Of a DNA stretch of 64,000 bases, positions 18,137-25,881 are shown piece after piece. The stretch comes from Sinomonas sp. R1AF57 (lineage in GTDB: Bacteria > Actinomycetota > Actinomycetes > Actinomycetales > Micrococcaceae), in the NCBI RefSeq assembly GCF_002224485.1, contig NZ_CP022463.1, positions 216,376 to 280,375 of the forward strand, given 5' to 3'. The notes beneath the pieces were generated by a model. That model had not been told where the DNA came from and made no database searches. It was given only the letters and a program-made list of their open reading frames with translations. Both the position numbers and the translations under genes were made by a program. The number at the start of each line of letters is the position of its first letter. The stretch's first letter is position 1.

Positions 18137-18531
18137 TGGACGCGCGGGCCCTGCGGAGCCTGTGCCTCGGCTTCCCGGGAGCCTACGAGGACTTCCCCTT
18201 CGGGCCGGAGGCCTCGGTCTTCAAGGTCAGGGCACCGTCCGGCGGCGACGAACGGCGCGGCCGCATGTTCGCGCTGTCCGTGCTCGACTCGGCGCCGCTC
18301 AGCGTTGCGCTCAAGTGCGACCCGGTCCTGGCCGTCCAGCTCCGGGCCGTGCACCCCGAGATCACGGGGGCCTGGCACATGAGCAAGAAGCACTGGAGCG
18401 ACGTGCGCCTGGACGGGGACCTGACGGACGAGGACGTCCGCGACCTCGTCGAGGACTCCTACGACCTGGTGGTGGCGGGCCTGCCGAGGGCCCAGCGGGA
18501 GGCGCTGGGCTGGAGCGGCCTTGCGCGCTGA
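18136..18531 (+). CDS. MmcQ/YjbR-family protein
   Basis: The 131-residue protein fits the YjbR fold: LCLGFPGAYEDFPFGPEASVFKV at the start, MFALSVLD in the middle, and the conserved LKCDPVLAVQLRAVHPEITGAWHMSKKHWSDV, where the HMSKKHW segment is the family hallmark, then DLVEDSYDLVVAGLP. Members are small DNA-binding-like proteins of unclear role. It is coupled to the preceding gene by a TGATG overlap. Confidence 0.82.
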   Translation: MDARALRSLCLGFPGAYEDFPFGPEASVFKVRAPSGGDERRGRMFALSVLDSAPLSVALKCDPVLAVQLRAVHPEITGAWHMSKKHWSDVRLDGDLTDEDVRDLVEDSYDLVVAGLPRAQREALGWSGLAR

Positions 18532-18584
18532 GAGCGCTGCTAGGGTGGGGACCGAGCCCCCGCCCGACCTCGTCAGGAGGCCCG

Positions 18585-19211
18585 ATGCTCGACCAGACCA
18601 CCCTCGATTCCCTGTGGGACTTCGATGATCCCGCCGCCTCCGAACGCCTCTTCCGCGAGGCCATCGAGGACCCTGCCTACGACGCCGTCGAGCGGCGCGA
18701 GCTGGCCACCCAGCTCGGGCGCGCCATCGGGCTCCAGGGCCGGTTCGAGGAGGCCGATGCCCTGCTGGACGGGATCGACTGCGAGGCAGACCCGACGATC
18801 GGGGTGCGCGTCCTCCTCGAGCGCGGCCGGCTGCTGAACTCCGCCGGACGCGCCGCGATGGCCGTGCCGCTCTTCGAGCAGGCCGCGGAACTGGGCGAGC
18901 ACCTCGGGGAGGAATACCTGGCCGCCGACGCGTTCCACATGCTCGCCATCGCGGACGCCGCCCACGCCGAGTCCTGGGCGCGTGCCGGCATCGAGTACGC
19001 CCGCGAGGCGCACAGCCCCCGGGCGCAGCGGTGGTGCGCCTCGCTGCATGGCCACCTGGGCTGGCTCCTGCTCGACGCCGGGGAAGCCCACCGGGCGCTC
19101 GTCGAGTTCCAGCTCGCCGAACAGTGGGCCGCCCGGGTCGGCACTCCCGCGCAGGAGGAATGGGCGCGGGAGGGAATCGCGGCATGCCGCGCGGTCGAAT
19201 ACGGTGGATGA
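18585..19211 (+). CDS. Tetratricopeptide-repeat-like protein
   Basis: The 208-residue protein is wholly helical by composition, with repeated small-residue patterns such as LATQLGRAIGLQGRFEEADA, LERGRLLNSAGRAAMAVPLF and LHGHLGWLLLDAGEAHRALV that fit TPR hairpins. It is probably a scaffold or a member of the actinobacterial DUF-type TPR proteins; no enzymatic motif is seen. CAGGAGG lies 4 bases before the ATG and TAGGGT at 18541-18546 could be its -10. The monooxygenase-fold gene follows 27 bases later. Confidence 0.6.
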   Translation: MLDQTTLDSLWDFDDPAASERLFREAIEDPAYDAVERRELATQLGRAIGLQGRFEEADALLDGIDCEADPTIGVRVLLERGRLLNSAGRAAMAVPLFEQAAELGEHLGEEYLAADAFHMLAIADAAHAESWARAGIEYAREAHSPRAQRWCASLHGHLGWLLLDAGEAHRALVEFQLAEQWAARVGTPAQEEWAREGIAACRAVEYGG

Positions 19212-19238
19212 GCGAATCCGAAACCACGGAAGGACCCC

Positions 19239-19559
19239 ATGTACTTCATCGTCGTGAAGTTCGAGACCAGGCCCGAGTCGACGGAGCAGTTCCCTGAGAT
19301 CGTGCGCGAGTTCACCGAGAAGACCCGCGAGGAGCCGGGCAACCTGTTCTTCGAGTGGTCCAGGTCCCTCGAGAACCCGGCCGAGTACGTCCTCGTCGAG
19401 GCGTTCACCGACGAGGGCGCCGGCCCGCACGTCCAGAGCGAGCACTTCGCGAAGGGCCTCGAGGCCATGCGCCCGTGCCTGACCAAGACCCCGAGCATCG
19501 TCTCCCGTCAGGTCGACGGCAACGGCTGGGACGCGATGGGCGAGCTGCAGATCGACTGA
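19239..19559 (+). CDS. Antibiotic biosynthesis monooxygenase (ABM)-fold protein
   Basis: The 106-residue protein begins MYFIVVKFETRPESTEQF, followed by TREEPGNLFFEWSRSLENP and EYVLVEAFTDEGAGPHVQSE, the pattern of single-domain dimeric ABM proteins (YgiN-like). Such proteins include quinol oxidases and heme-degrading enzymes, but many have no known role, and none can be assigned here. GGAAGGA precedes the ATG. It may be co-transcribed with the TPR gene. Confidence 0.72.
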   Translation: MYFIVVKFETRPESTEQFPEIVREFTEKTREEPGNLFFEWSRSLENPAEYVLVEAFTDEGAGPHVQSEHFAKGLEAMRPCLTKTPSIVSRQVDGNGWDAMGELQID

Positions 19560-19579
19560 GCCCGCCCACCCCGCCCCCG

Positions 19580-19649
19580 TCTGGGGGTCACCTTCTGGGG
19601 GTCACCTTCTGGGGGTCACCTTCTGTGGGTCACCTCCAGGAGGTCACCT
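19580..19649. repeat. Five tandem copies of a 14-bp unit
   Basis: The unit TCTGGGGGTCACCT is repeated exactly at 19580, 19594 and 19608, with one change at 19622 and several in the fifth copy at 19636. It fills the gap between two convergent genes. Each unit contains GGTCACC. No stem of useful length forms within a unit, so it is a simple tandem repeat rather than an obvious terminator. Confidence 0.85.
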
Positions 19650-19657
19650 ACCGTCCA

Positions 19658-21061
19658 TCAGTCGGCGACGAAGTACATGCGCTTGTTCACGAACTCGTCC
19701 ATGCCGAGCGGGCCGAGCTCGCGGCCGAAGCCCGAGCGCTTGACGCCGCCGAACGGGATCTCGGCGCCCTCCGCGGAGGGGAGGTTGACGTTCGCCATGC
19801 CGACCTCGAGGCGCTGGGCGACGCGCTCCGCGCGGGCGGTGTCCGCCGAGAAGACCGAGCCGCCCAGCCCGTACGGGGTGTCGTTGGCCAGACGGAGCGC
19901 GTCCTCGTCGCTGCCCACCTTGTACACCACCGCGACCGGGCCGAACAGCTCCTCCTTGTAGGCGCGCATCTCGGGCGTGACGCCGGTGAGGACGGCGGGG
20001 GAGAAGTACGCCGCGTCGCCGTCGGAGAGCTCGCCGCCGGCGTGCAGGGTGGCGCCCTTCTCGACGGCGTCGCGCACCTGGGCGGCGAGGCCCTCGGCGG
20101 CGGCACGGGAGGAGAGCGGGGCGAACGTTCCCTCGGCACCCTCCGCGGGGTTGCCCGGGGTGAGGCCCTTCGCCCGCTCGGTCAGCCGTGCGACGAAGTC
20201 GTCGAAGATGTCCTCCATGACGATCATGCGCTTGTTGGAGTTGCAGGCCTGGCCGGTGTTCTCCATGCGCGTCTCCCACGCCGTGTCCGCGAGGGCGCGG
20301 ACGTCGGGGGAGTCCAGGACCACGAACGGGTCCGAGCCGCCGAGTTCGAGCACAGCCTTCTTGAGGTTCTTGCCCGCGAGCTCGCCGATGATCGCCCCGG
20401 CGCGCTCGGAGCCGGTCAGGGAGACGCCCTGGATCCGCGGGTCCGCGATGATGTCAGCAATCTGCGCGTGCGAGGCGAAGACGTTCACGTACGCGCCCTT
20501 CGGCAGGCCGGCGTCGTCCATGATCTCCTGGATCGCCAGCGCCGAGCGGGGGCACGACTCGGCGTGCTTGAGGATGACCGTGTTGCCGAGCATGAGGTTC
20601 GGCGCGGCGAAGCGGGCCACCTGGTAGTACGGGTAGTTCCACGGCATGATCCCCAGGAGCGGGCCGACGGGCAGCTTCTGCACGACCGCGCGGCCGCCGG
20701 CGAACGTCTTGATCTCGGTGTCCGCGGCGAGGCCCGGCCCCTCCTCGGCGAAGTACCGGAAGATGTCCGTGCAGAACTCGGCCTCGCCCTTGGCCTCCGA
20801 GAGCGGCTTGCCCATCTCCTCGGTGATAATGGCAGCGAGCTTGTCCGCCCGCTCGGTGAACAGCTCGCCGATCCGCGCGACCACCTTGGCGCGCGCCTCG
20901 ATCGGGGTTTCACGCCATGACTCGAACGCGGCCTGGGCCGCGGCCAGGGCCTCCTGGACCTGCTCGTCGGTGGCGGTCGGGAACGTCTCGACGACCTCGC
21001 CGGTGGCCGGGTTCAGGACACGGTAGCCGGGCTCGTCGCGGGTGCTCGCAGTGCTAGTCAT
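19658..21061 (-). CDS. NAD(P)-dependent aldehyde (succinate-semialdehyde-type) dehydrogenase
   Basis: The 467-residue enzyme has the ALDH hallmarks: GIMPWNYPYYQVARFAAPNL for cofactor binding, SLTGSERAGAIIG, LELGGSDPFVVL with the general-base Glu, ENTGQACNSNKRMIV with the catalytic Cys, EELFGPVAVVYKV, and PFGGVKRSGFGREL near the C terminus. The short N terminus and overall pattern fit the succinate-semialdehyde dehydrogenase branch, but the substrate is not certain. The ATG at 21061 begins the conserved part; the ribosome site is weak, and an in-frame GTG at 21109 is possible but would start inside the upstream hairpin. It stands alone between terminator-like elements. Confidence 0.85.
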   Translation of the reverse strand: MTSTASTRDEPGYRVLNPATGEVVETFPTATDEQVQEALAAAQAAFESWRETPIEARAKVVARIGELFTERADKLAAIITEEMGKPLSEAKGEAEFCTDIFRYFAEEGPGLAADTEIKTFAGGRAVVQKLPVGPLLGIMPWNYPYYQVARFAAPNLMLGNTVILKHAESCPRSALAIQEIMDDAGLPKGAYVNVFASHAQIADIIADPRIQGVSLTGSERAGAIIGELAGKNLKKAVLELGGSDPFVVLDSPDVRALADTAWETRMENTGQACNSNKRMIVMEDIFDDFVARLTERAKGLTPGNPAEGAEGTFAPLSSRAAAEGLAAQVRDAVEKGATLHAGGELSDGDAAYFSPAVLTGVTPEMRAYKEELFGPVAVVYKVGSDEDALRLANDTPYGLGGSVFSADTARAERVAQRLEVGMANVNLPSAEGAEIPFGGVKRSGFGRELGPLGMDEFVNKRMYFVAD

Positions 21062-21106
21062 GGCACCATCTTGCCCTGTTCCGTGGCGCACATCACTGTG
21101 CTTAAG

Positions 21107-21158
21107 CACGACGCCGGCCGGTCGCCTTCTGTGCGGAAGGTGACCGGCCGGCGTCGTG
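21107..21158 (-). terminator. Long hairpin after the sfnG-metY-CoA-binding operon
   Basis: Arms at 21107-21129 and 21136-21158 match at 22 of 23 positions around a 6-nt loop. The element lies just downstream of the leftward sulfur operon and upstream of the leftward aldehyde dehydrogenase. There is no clear T-tract, so it is a terminator by position and strength of stem only. Confidence 0.65.
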
Positions 21159-21176
21159 CGTGCGGTGAGTACGGCG

Positions 21177-21683
21177 CTAGGACAGGACCTGGCGCTTGCT
21201 CGAGATGACCCCGGTGTTGAAGCCCGCGAGGTGCAGGCCGCCGTGGAAGCGGGCGTGCTCGATCTTGACGCAGCGGTCCATCACGACGTTCATGCCTGCC
21301 GCCTCGGCATCGGCCGCGACCTGCTCGTGCCACGAGCCGAGCTGGAGCCAGAGCGTCTTGGCGCCTACAGCTTTGGCCTCCTCGAGGACGCCGGGGATGT
21401 CGTCGTGGCGGCGGAACACCTCGACGAGGTCCGGCGCCTCGGGCAGGTCCGCGAGGGATGGGTAGACCGGCTGGCCGAGGATGGTCTTCAGCGCCGGGTT
21501 GACGAAGTAGACGGTGAACTTCGTGGAGGAGAGCAGGTACGTCGCGACGAAGTAGCTCGCCCGGCTCGGCTTGTCGGACGCTCCGACGATCGCGATGGAC
21601 TTGGTCTCGCGCAGGATCTGCAGGCGCTCCGGGGCGGTCGGGCCGACCCAGGTCCGGTCCGCGGTCTCAACGGTCGCGCTCAC
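21177..21683 (-). CDS. CoA-binding domain protein of the sulfur operon
   Basis: The 168-residue protein carries a CoA-binding Rossmann domain: KSIAIVGASDKPSRASYFVA, KFTVYFVNPALKTILGQPVY, DLVEVFRRHDDIPGVLEEA and GAKTLWLQLGSWHE, then MNVVMDRCVKIEHARFHGG, whose Cys-x5-His segment is conserved in this group. Proteins of this type commonly adjoin O-acetylhomoserine sulfhydrylase genes in actinobacteria, so a role in sulfur transfer or its control is plausible but unproven. The GTG start at 21683 overlaps the stop of the sulfhydrylase gene (GTGA). It is the last gene of the SAM-riboswitch operon. Confidence 0.82.
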   Translation of the reverse strand: MSATVETADRTWVGPTAPERLQILRETKSIAIVGASDKPSRASYFVATYLLSSTKFTVYFVNPALKTILGQPVYPSLADLPEAPDLVEVFRRHDDIPGVLEEAKAVGAKTLWLQLGSWHEQVAADAEAAGMNVVMDRCVKIEHARFHGGLHLAGFNTGVISSKRQVLS

Positions 21684-23047
21684 TTGGCGCCCCCTTTCAG
21701 CGGCAGGGAGCACGCCTCGCCGTCGTACGTCGGTGCAGCGAACTCCTCCTCAAGCTCGTCCACTTCCTGGCTGGCAGCCAGCGCCTGGTCGAGGTCCCAG
21801 ATGATGTCCTCGACGTCCTCGAGCCCCACGGAGAAGCGGATGAGGTCCCCGGGCACGCCCGCCGCGACGAGCTGCTCGGCGGAGAGCTGCTGGTGCGTGG
21901 TCGAGGCCGGGTGCAGCACGAGCGTGCGGGCGTCGCCGATGTTGGCCAGGTGCGACGCGAGCTGGAGGGCCTCGATGAAGCGGGCTCCGGCCTCGCGGCC
22001 GCCCTTCACGCCGAAGCTGAACACGCTCCCGACGCCGAGCGGCAGGAGGCCCTGGGCGAACTCGTGCTGCGGGTGCGAGGGCAGGCCTGCGTAGTTCACG
22101 TAGGTCACGCGCGGATCGGCCTCGAGCCACTCGGCGACCGCCTTCGCGTTGGCGAGGTGCGCGTCCATGCGCTGCGGGAGCGTCTCGACGCCCTGCAGGA
22201 GCTGGAACGCGGACTGCGGCGACAGGGACGGGCCGATGTCGCGCAGCTGCTCGGAGCGCAGCTTCATGAGGAAGCCGTACTCGCCGAAGTTGCCCCACCA
22301 CGTGACGTTGCCGTAGCTCGGCACCGGCTCGGTCATCGAGGGGAACTTGCCGTTGGCCCAGTTGAACGTCCCGGACTCCACGACGACGCCGCCGAGGGTC
22401 GTGCCGTGGCCGCCGAGGAATTTCGTGGCCGAATGGATCACGATGTCCGCGCCGTGCTCGATCGGCCGGAAGATGTACGGCGGCGTCAGCGTGGAGTCCA
22501 CCACGAGCGGGATGCCGTGCTCGTGGGCGACGGCGGCCAGGCCGGCGACGTCGGCGATGTCGCCCGAGGGGTTGGCCACCACCTCGGTGTAGACGGCCTT
22601 CGTGTTCTCGCGCAGGGCGGCCTTGAACGCGGCCGGGTCCGTCGAGTCCACGAACGTGGTCTCGACCCCGAAGCGGCGCAGGGTCACGTCGAGCTGCGTG
22701 ATCGTGCCGCCGTAGAGCTTGGAGGAGGCGACGATGTGGTCCCCGGCCTGGGTCAGCGCGGCGAACGTGATGAACTCCGCGGCCATGCCCGAGCTCGTCG
22801 CGACCGCCCCGAGGCCGCCTTCCAGGGACGCGATGCGCTCCTCGAACGCCGCGACCGTGGGGTTGCCGATGCGCGAGTAGATGTTGCCGTACTTCTGCAG
22901 CGCGAAGAGGTTCGCGGCGTCGTCCGAGTCCTTGAACACGAACGAGGTGGACTGGTAGATCGGAACGGCCCGGGCGCCGTGCTCGGCGTCGGGCGTGCCG
23001 CCGGCGTGCAGGGCCCGGGTGCGGAACCCGAACTGGCGCTCGGCCAT
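21680..23047 (-). CDS. metY: O-acetylhomoserine sulfhydrylase
   Basis: The 455-residue PLP enzyme belongs to the Cys/Met metabolism family: FGFRTRALHAGGTPD at the start, YSRIGNPTVAAFEERIASLEGG, the active-site lysine in IVIHSATKFLGGHGTTLGG, and PSYGNVTWWGNFGEYGF typical of the MetY rather than the MetB branch. It joins sulfide (or a reduced sulfur species) to O-acetylhomoserine to give homocysteine and acetate. It starts at the stop of sfnG (TGATG overlap) and is under the same SAM-I riboswitch, fitting end-product control by SAM. Confidence 0.93.
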   Translation of the reverse strand: MAERQFGFRTRALHAGGTPDAEHGARAVPIYQSTSFVFKDSDDAANLFALQKYGNIYSRIGNPTVAAFEERIASLEGGLGAVATSSGMAAEFITFAALTQAGDHIVASSKLYGGTITQLDVTLRRFGVETTFVDSTDPAAFKAALRENTKAVYTEVVANPSGDIADVAGLAAVAHEHGIPLVVDSTLTPPYIFRPIEHGADIVIHSATKFLGGHGTTLGGVVVESGTFNWANGKFPSMTEPVPSYGNVTWWGNFGEYGFLMKLRSEQLRDIGPSLSPQSAFQLLQGVETLPQRMDAHLANAKAVAEWLEADPRVTYVNYAGLPSHPQHEFAQGLLPLGVGSVFSFGVKGGREAGARFIEALQLASHLANIGDARTLVLHPASTTHQQLSAEQLVAAGVPGDLIRFSVGLEDVEDIIWDLDQALAASQEVDELEEEFAAPTYDGEACSLPLKGGAK

Positions 23048-24231
23048 CAGGCGTTCGCCCCGGCAGCCTGGAAGCCGGTCACCGGCAGCAGGTCGGTGCG
23101 CAGCTCCGTGCCGTTCCTCCGGGCCAGGTCCGCCTCGAGCTCGCGGACGATCGGGAGGACGTCGCGGCCGAACGCCTCGACCTCCTCCTGGAAGTGCAGG
23201 TAGCCCGTGAGGAACAGGTTCACGCCGATCTTCTTGTACTCGACGATGCGCGCGGCGATCTGCTCCGGGGTGCCGATGAGCTTGGTGCGGAAGCCGTCGT
23301 TGTACTGGACGAGGTCCTCGAAGGTCGAGTCCTCCCACATGCCCTTGCCGTCCTTCGTGGACTGGCCGGCCTCCTTGACGGCGGCGGCGAAGCCCTCGAC
23401 GGCCGGCTTGTGCGCCTTGGCGATGATCTCGCGCAGGGTGTCCTGGGCCTCCTTCTCCGTGTCGCGGGCGATCACGAAGCCGTTGAGGCCGAAACGCGGG
23501 GCGGCGGGGGCCGTGCGGCCAGTCTGGGCGGCGGCCAGGACGCCGCGGATGTTGTCCTTGAACGGCTCGAGGTCGCGGCCGTTGGAGAAGTACCAGTCCG
23601 CGGTGCGCCCCGCGGCGGCCTGCGCGGCCGTCGAGTTGCCGCCGAAGAAGATCTCCGGGTGCGCGCGGCCGGGGATGTCCAGCGGGGCCGGGTTCAGCGT
23701 GAAGTCGGTGATGTTGTAGTACTTCCCGGACTGCGAGTAGCCCTGCTGCGTCCACAGTCCGCGGAGGACGTTGATGAACTCCTCGGTGCGCACGTAGCGC
23801 TCGTCGTGCTCGAGCCACGGCAGGCCGAAGTTCACGAACTCGTCCTTGAGCCAGCCGGAGACGATGTTCACGGCGGCCCGGCCGCCGGAGAGGTGGTCCG
23901 CGGTGATGATGAACTTCGCGAGCACGCCCGGGTGCCACATGCCGGGGTGCACGGCGGAGATGACCTTGAGCCGTTCGGTCGCGCCCAGGAGGGCGAGGCT
24001 GAACGACGTCGCCTCGTGCTGCTTGTCCGCGCCGTAGCTCGCGGCGTAGCGGGTCTGGGTCAGGGCGTACTCGAACCCGGAGTCCTCCGCGATGCGGGCG
24101 AGCTTCTTGTTGTACTCGAACTCCCAGTTGGTGCGCTGCTCGATGGTCGAGACGACGAGGCCGCCCGAGACGTTGGGCACCCAGTACGCGAACTTCAGCG
24201 GGGTCTCGAAGTCGATGCGGTGGTCGGTCAT
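23047..24231 (-). CDS. sfnG: Dimethylsulfone-type FMNH2-dependent monooxygenase
   Basis: The 394-residue protein is a bacterial luciferase-like (LLM) flavin monooxygenase. It begins PLKFAYWVPNVSGGLVVS and includes LTQTRYAASYGADKQHEATS, HPGMWHPGVLAKFIITADHL, AAVNIVSGWLKDEFVNFG and PEIFFGGNSTAAQAAAGRTA, all characteristic of SfnG. SfnG uses reduced FMN and oxygen to turn dimethylsulfone into methanesulfinate. AAGGAG lies 6 bases before the ATG at 24231. It leads the riboswitch-controlled operon with metY. The flavin reductase at 35809 is a candidate source of FMNH2. Confidence 0.88.
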   Translation of the reverse strand: MTDHRIDFETPLKFAYWVPNVSGGLVVSTIEQRTNWEFEYNKKLARIAEDSGFEYALTQTRYAASYGADKQHEATSFSLALLGATERLKVISAVHPGMWHPGVLAKFIITADHLSGGRAAVNIVSGWLKDEFVNFGLPWLEHDERYVRTEEFINVLRGLWTQQGYSQSGKYYNITDFTLNPAPLDIPGRAHPEIFFGGNSTAAQAAAGRTADWYFSNGRDLEPFKDNIRGVLAAAQTGRTAPAAPRFGLNGFVIARDTEKEAQDTLREIIAKAHKPAVEGFAAAVKEAGQSTKDGKGMWEDSTFEDLVQYNDGFRTKLIGTPEQIAARIVEYKKIGVNLFLTGYLHFQEEVEAFGRDVLPIVRELEADLARRNGTELRTDLLPVTGFQAAGANA

Positions 24232-24288
24232 GCTGCGCTCCTTGGAACTCGGGCGCGACGTGCAGCGCAGGATGTGGCCTGATCGCTC

Positions 24289-24383
24289 ACCATCGCTTCT
24301 GGCAGTAGCACCTTTGGCTCCGTCTGCGGCGCCAGGGTTGCTGCGGCGTCACAGATCCAGATCTCTCGGCCGCTCGGGATGGT
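24289..24383 (-). ncRNA. SAM-I (S-box) riboswitch upstream of sfnG
   Basis: On the minus strand the closing helix P1 is formed by ACCATC (24383-24378) and GATGGT (24294-24289). Between them lie CGGCCGAGAGATCTGG, then GACGCCGCAGCAACC, and GGTGCTACTGCCAG, the conserved S-box core. Downstream, CTGCGCT (24270-24264) can pair with AGCGCAG (24239-24233), which directly follows the AAGGAG ribosome site of sfnG, so the expression platform probably acts by hiding the start region. SAM binding should switch the operon off. Confidence 0.88.
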
Positions 24384-24390
24384 CCTTCCG

Positions 24391-24420
24391 ATTGTCGCCA
24401 GAGGGGCCGTAACGAGGCAA
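24391..24420 (-). promoter_or_regulatory. Promoter of the sfnG operon
   Basis: Reading leftward, TTGCCT at 24420-24415 and GACAAT at 24396-24391 are 18 bp apart, and the expected start site falls just before the first base of the riboswitch P1 helix. The -35 is imperfect; support comes from the spacing and from the position relative to the aptamer. Confidence 0.5.
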
Positions 24421-24513
24421 ATTATTTCGTCACACTCGCGCTCGGCCCGCCGGCGCCGAATACTGTTCGACGGCGTGCGCCCGCCGATGGCCCGCCGGAG
24501 AGGGGATGCACAC

Positions 24514-25743
24514 ATGGGACGCACGACGCCGGGCGGTGCCTCGTACGCCGAGCTCGCCGAGCGCTTCGCACCGGTCTTCGACCGCATTGCCGAGGGTGCC
24601 TTGGAGCGCGAACTGGGCCGCACGCTGCCGTTCGAGCAGGTCGAGTGGCTCAAGGAGGCCGGGTTCGGCCGCCTCCGGGTTCCGGTCGCATATGGGGGCT
24701 TCGGGGCCTCCGTCGAGACCCTCGTGCGCCTGCTCATCGACCTCGCCGCCGCGGACTCGTCGGTGGCGCACCTGCTGCGCTCCCACTTCGCGTTCGTCGA
24801 GACGATCTCCCTCCAGGACGACGCGTTCCGCGCGCGGTGGTTCGGCCGCGTCGTCGACGGCGTGATCTTCGGCAACGCCGCGACCGAGCGGTCCGGCAAC
24901 GCCCTCGGCACGGTCGCGACCAGACTCGTGCCCGCGGACGACCGCGGGTACCTCCTCACAGGCGAGAAGTACTACACGACCGGGACGATCTTCGCCGACT
25001 ACGTGGCCGTGATGGCGTCCCCCGAGGGCGGGAGCTCGCGGCTGTACGCGATCGCCCCGACCCGGCACGCCGGCGTCGAGATCCGCGACGACTGGGACGG
25101 GTTCGGCCAGCAGATGACCGGGACGGGGACGGCCCTGTTCCGCGAGGTCCCGATCCCCGCCGAGGACACCGTGCCGCGCACCGAGTCCACCACCCACGAG
25201 CCGGCGTTCCTGCAGCTCATGCTCCTGTCCGTGCTCGCCGGGATCGGCAAGGCCGTGGTGCGGGACGCGTCGTCGCTCGTCGCGAAGCGGACCCGCACGT
25301 TCTCCACGGGCTCGGGCCAGCTGTTCCGCGAGGACCCGCTCATCCTGAACCTCGTGGGGCAGCTCGCCGCGAAGTCTTTCGCTGCGGAGTCGTCGGTGCT
25401 GGCGGCCGCCCGCGAGCTCGACGACGCCCTCGCGCTGGGACCCGACGCGAGCGCCGAGGACCGCTACGCGCGGGGAGCGGTCGCCGTCGACCTCGCCCAG
25501 GTGGCCGTGCCGCCGCTGGTGATCGACGCCGCGCAGCAGCTCTTCGACACGGCCGGCGCCTCCGCGGTGTCCCGGGGGAAGGCGCTGGACCGCCACTGGC
25601 GCAACGCGCGCACCGTCGCGACGCACAACCCCGTCGCGTTCAAGGCGCGCGGGCTGGGGGACTGGTTCGTCAACGGCGTGTCCCCGGTCGCGCTGCACAG
25701 CATCGGCGAGGCGACGGCCGGGGTCCCAGCCTCCGCCGGCTAG
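24514..25743 (+). CDS. SfnB/DszC-like flavin-dependent monooxygenase (acyl-CoA dehydrogenase fold)
   Basis: The 409-residue protein has the acyl-CoA dehydrogenase fold but belongs to the monooxygenase side: FEQVEWLKEAGFGRLRVPV, RSHFAFVETISL, GEKYYTTGTIFADYVAVMA, DDWDGFGQQMTGTGTALF and RHWRNARTVATHNPVAFKAR near the end, as in SfnB, DszC and related sulfur-acquisition enzymes. The usual catalytic Glu region of the dehydrogenases is not seen. It is divergent from sfnG and likely oxidises an organosulfur compound with FMNH2. GGAGAGGGG precedes the ATG at 24514; an earlier in-frame ATG at 24487 lacks a ribosome site. TACTGT at 24461-24466 may be its -10. Confidence 0.82.
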   Translation: MGRTTPGGASYAELAERFAPVFDRIAEGALERELGRTLPFEQVEWLKEAGFGRLRVPVAYGGFGASVETLVRLLIDLAAADSSVAHLLRSHFAFVETISLQDDAFRARWFGRVVDGVIFGNAATERSGNALGTVATRLVPADDRGYLLTGEKYYTTGTIFADYVAVMASPEGGSSRLYAIAPTRHAGVEIRDDWDGFGQQMTGTGTALFREVPIPAEDTVPRTESTTHEPAFLQLMLLSVLAGIGKAVVRDASSLVAKRTRTFSTGSGQLFREDPLILNLVGQLAAKSFAAESSVLAAARELDDALALGPDASAEDRYARGAVAVDLAQVAVPPLVIDAAQQLFDTAGASAVSRGKALDRHWRNARTVATHNPVAFKARGLGDWFVNGVSPVALHSIGEATAGVPASAG

Positions 25744-25753
25744 CTAGCCCCTC

Positions 25754-25877
25754 GTTGCGGGGTCACATCCCTAGCCTCTCAGGCCCCCGGTCCGGAGGTT
25801 GAGGGGTCATGTCTCTAAGAACAGGAATCCGCTCTCTAGAGATATGACCCCTCAAGGCAGGGACATGACCCCGCAAC
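25754..25877. repeat. Nested palindromes between convergent genes
   Basis: Outer arms at 25754-25772 and 25859-25877 (containing GTTGCGGGGTCA and TGACCCCGCAAC) match at 17 of 19 positions. Inner arms at 25799-25817 and 25837-25855 (TTGAGGGGTCAT with ATGACCCCTCAA) match at 18 of 19. The whole gap is one cruciform-like structure that could stop transcription from both sides. The arm sequence recurs at 45741 and 62494. Confidence 0.85.
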
Positions 25878-25881
25878 AGGA

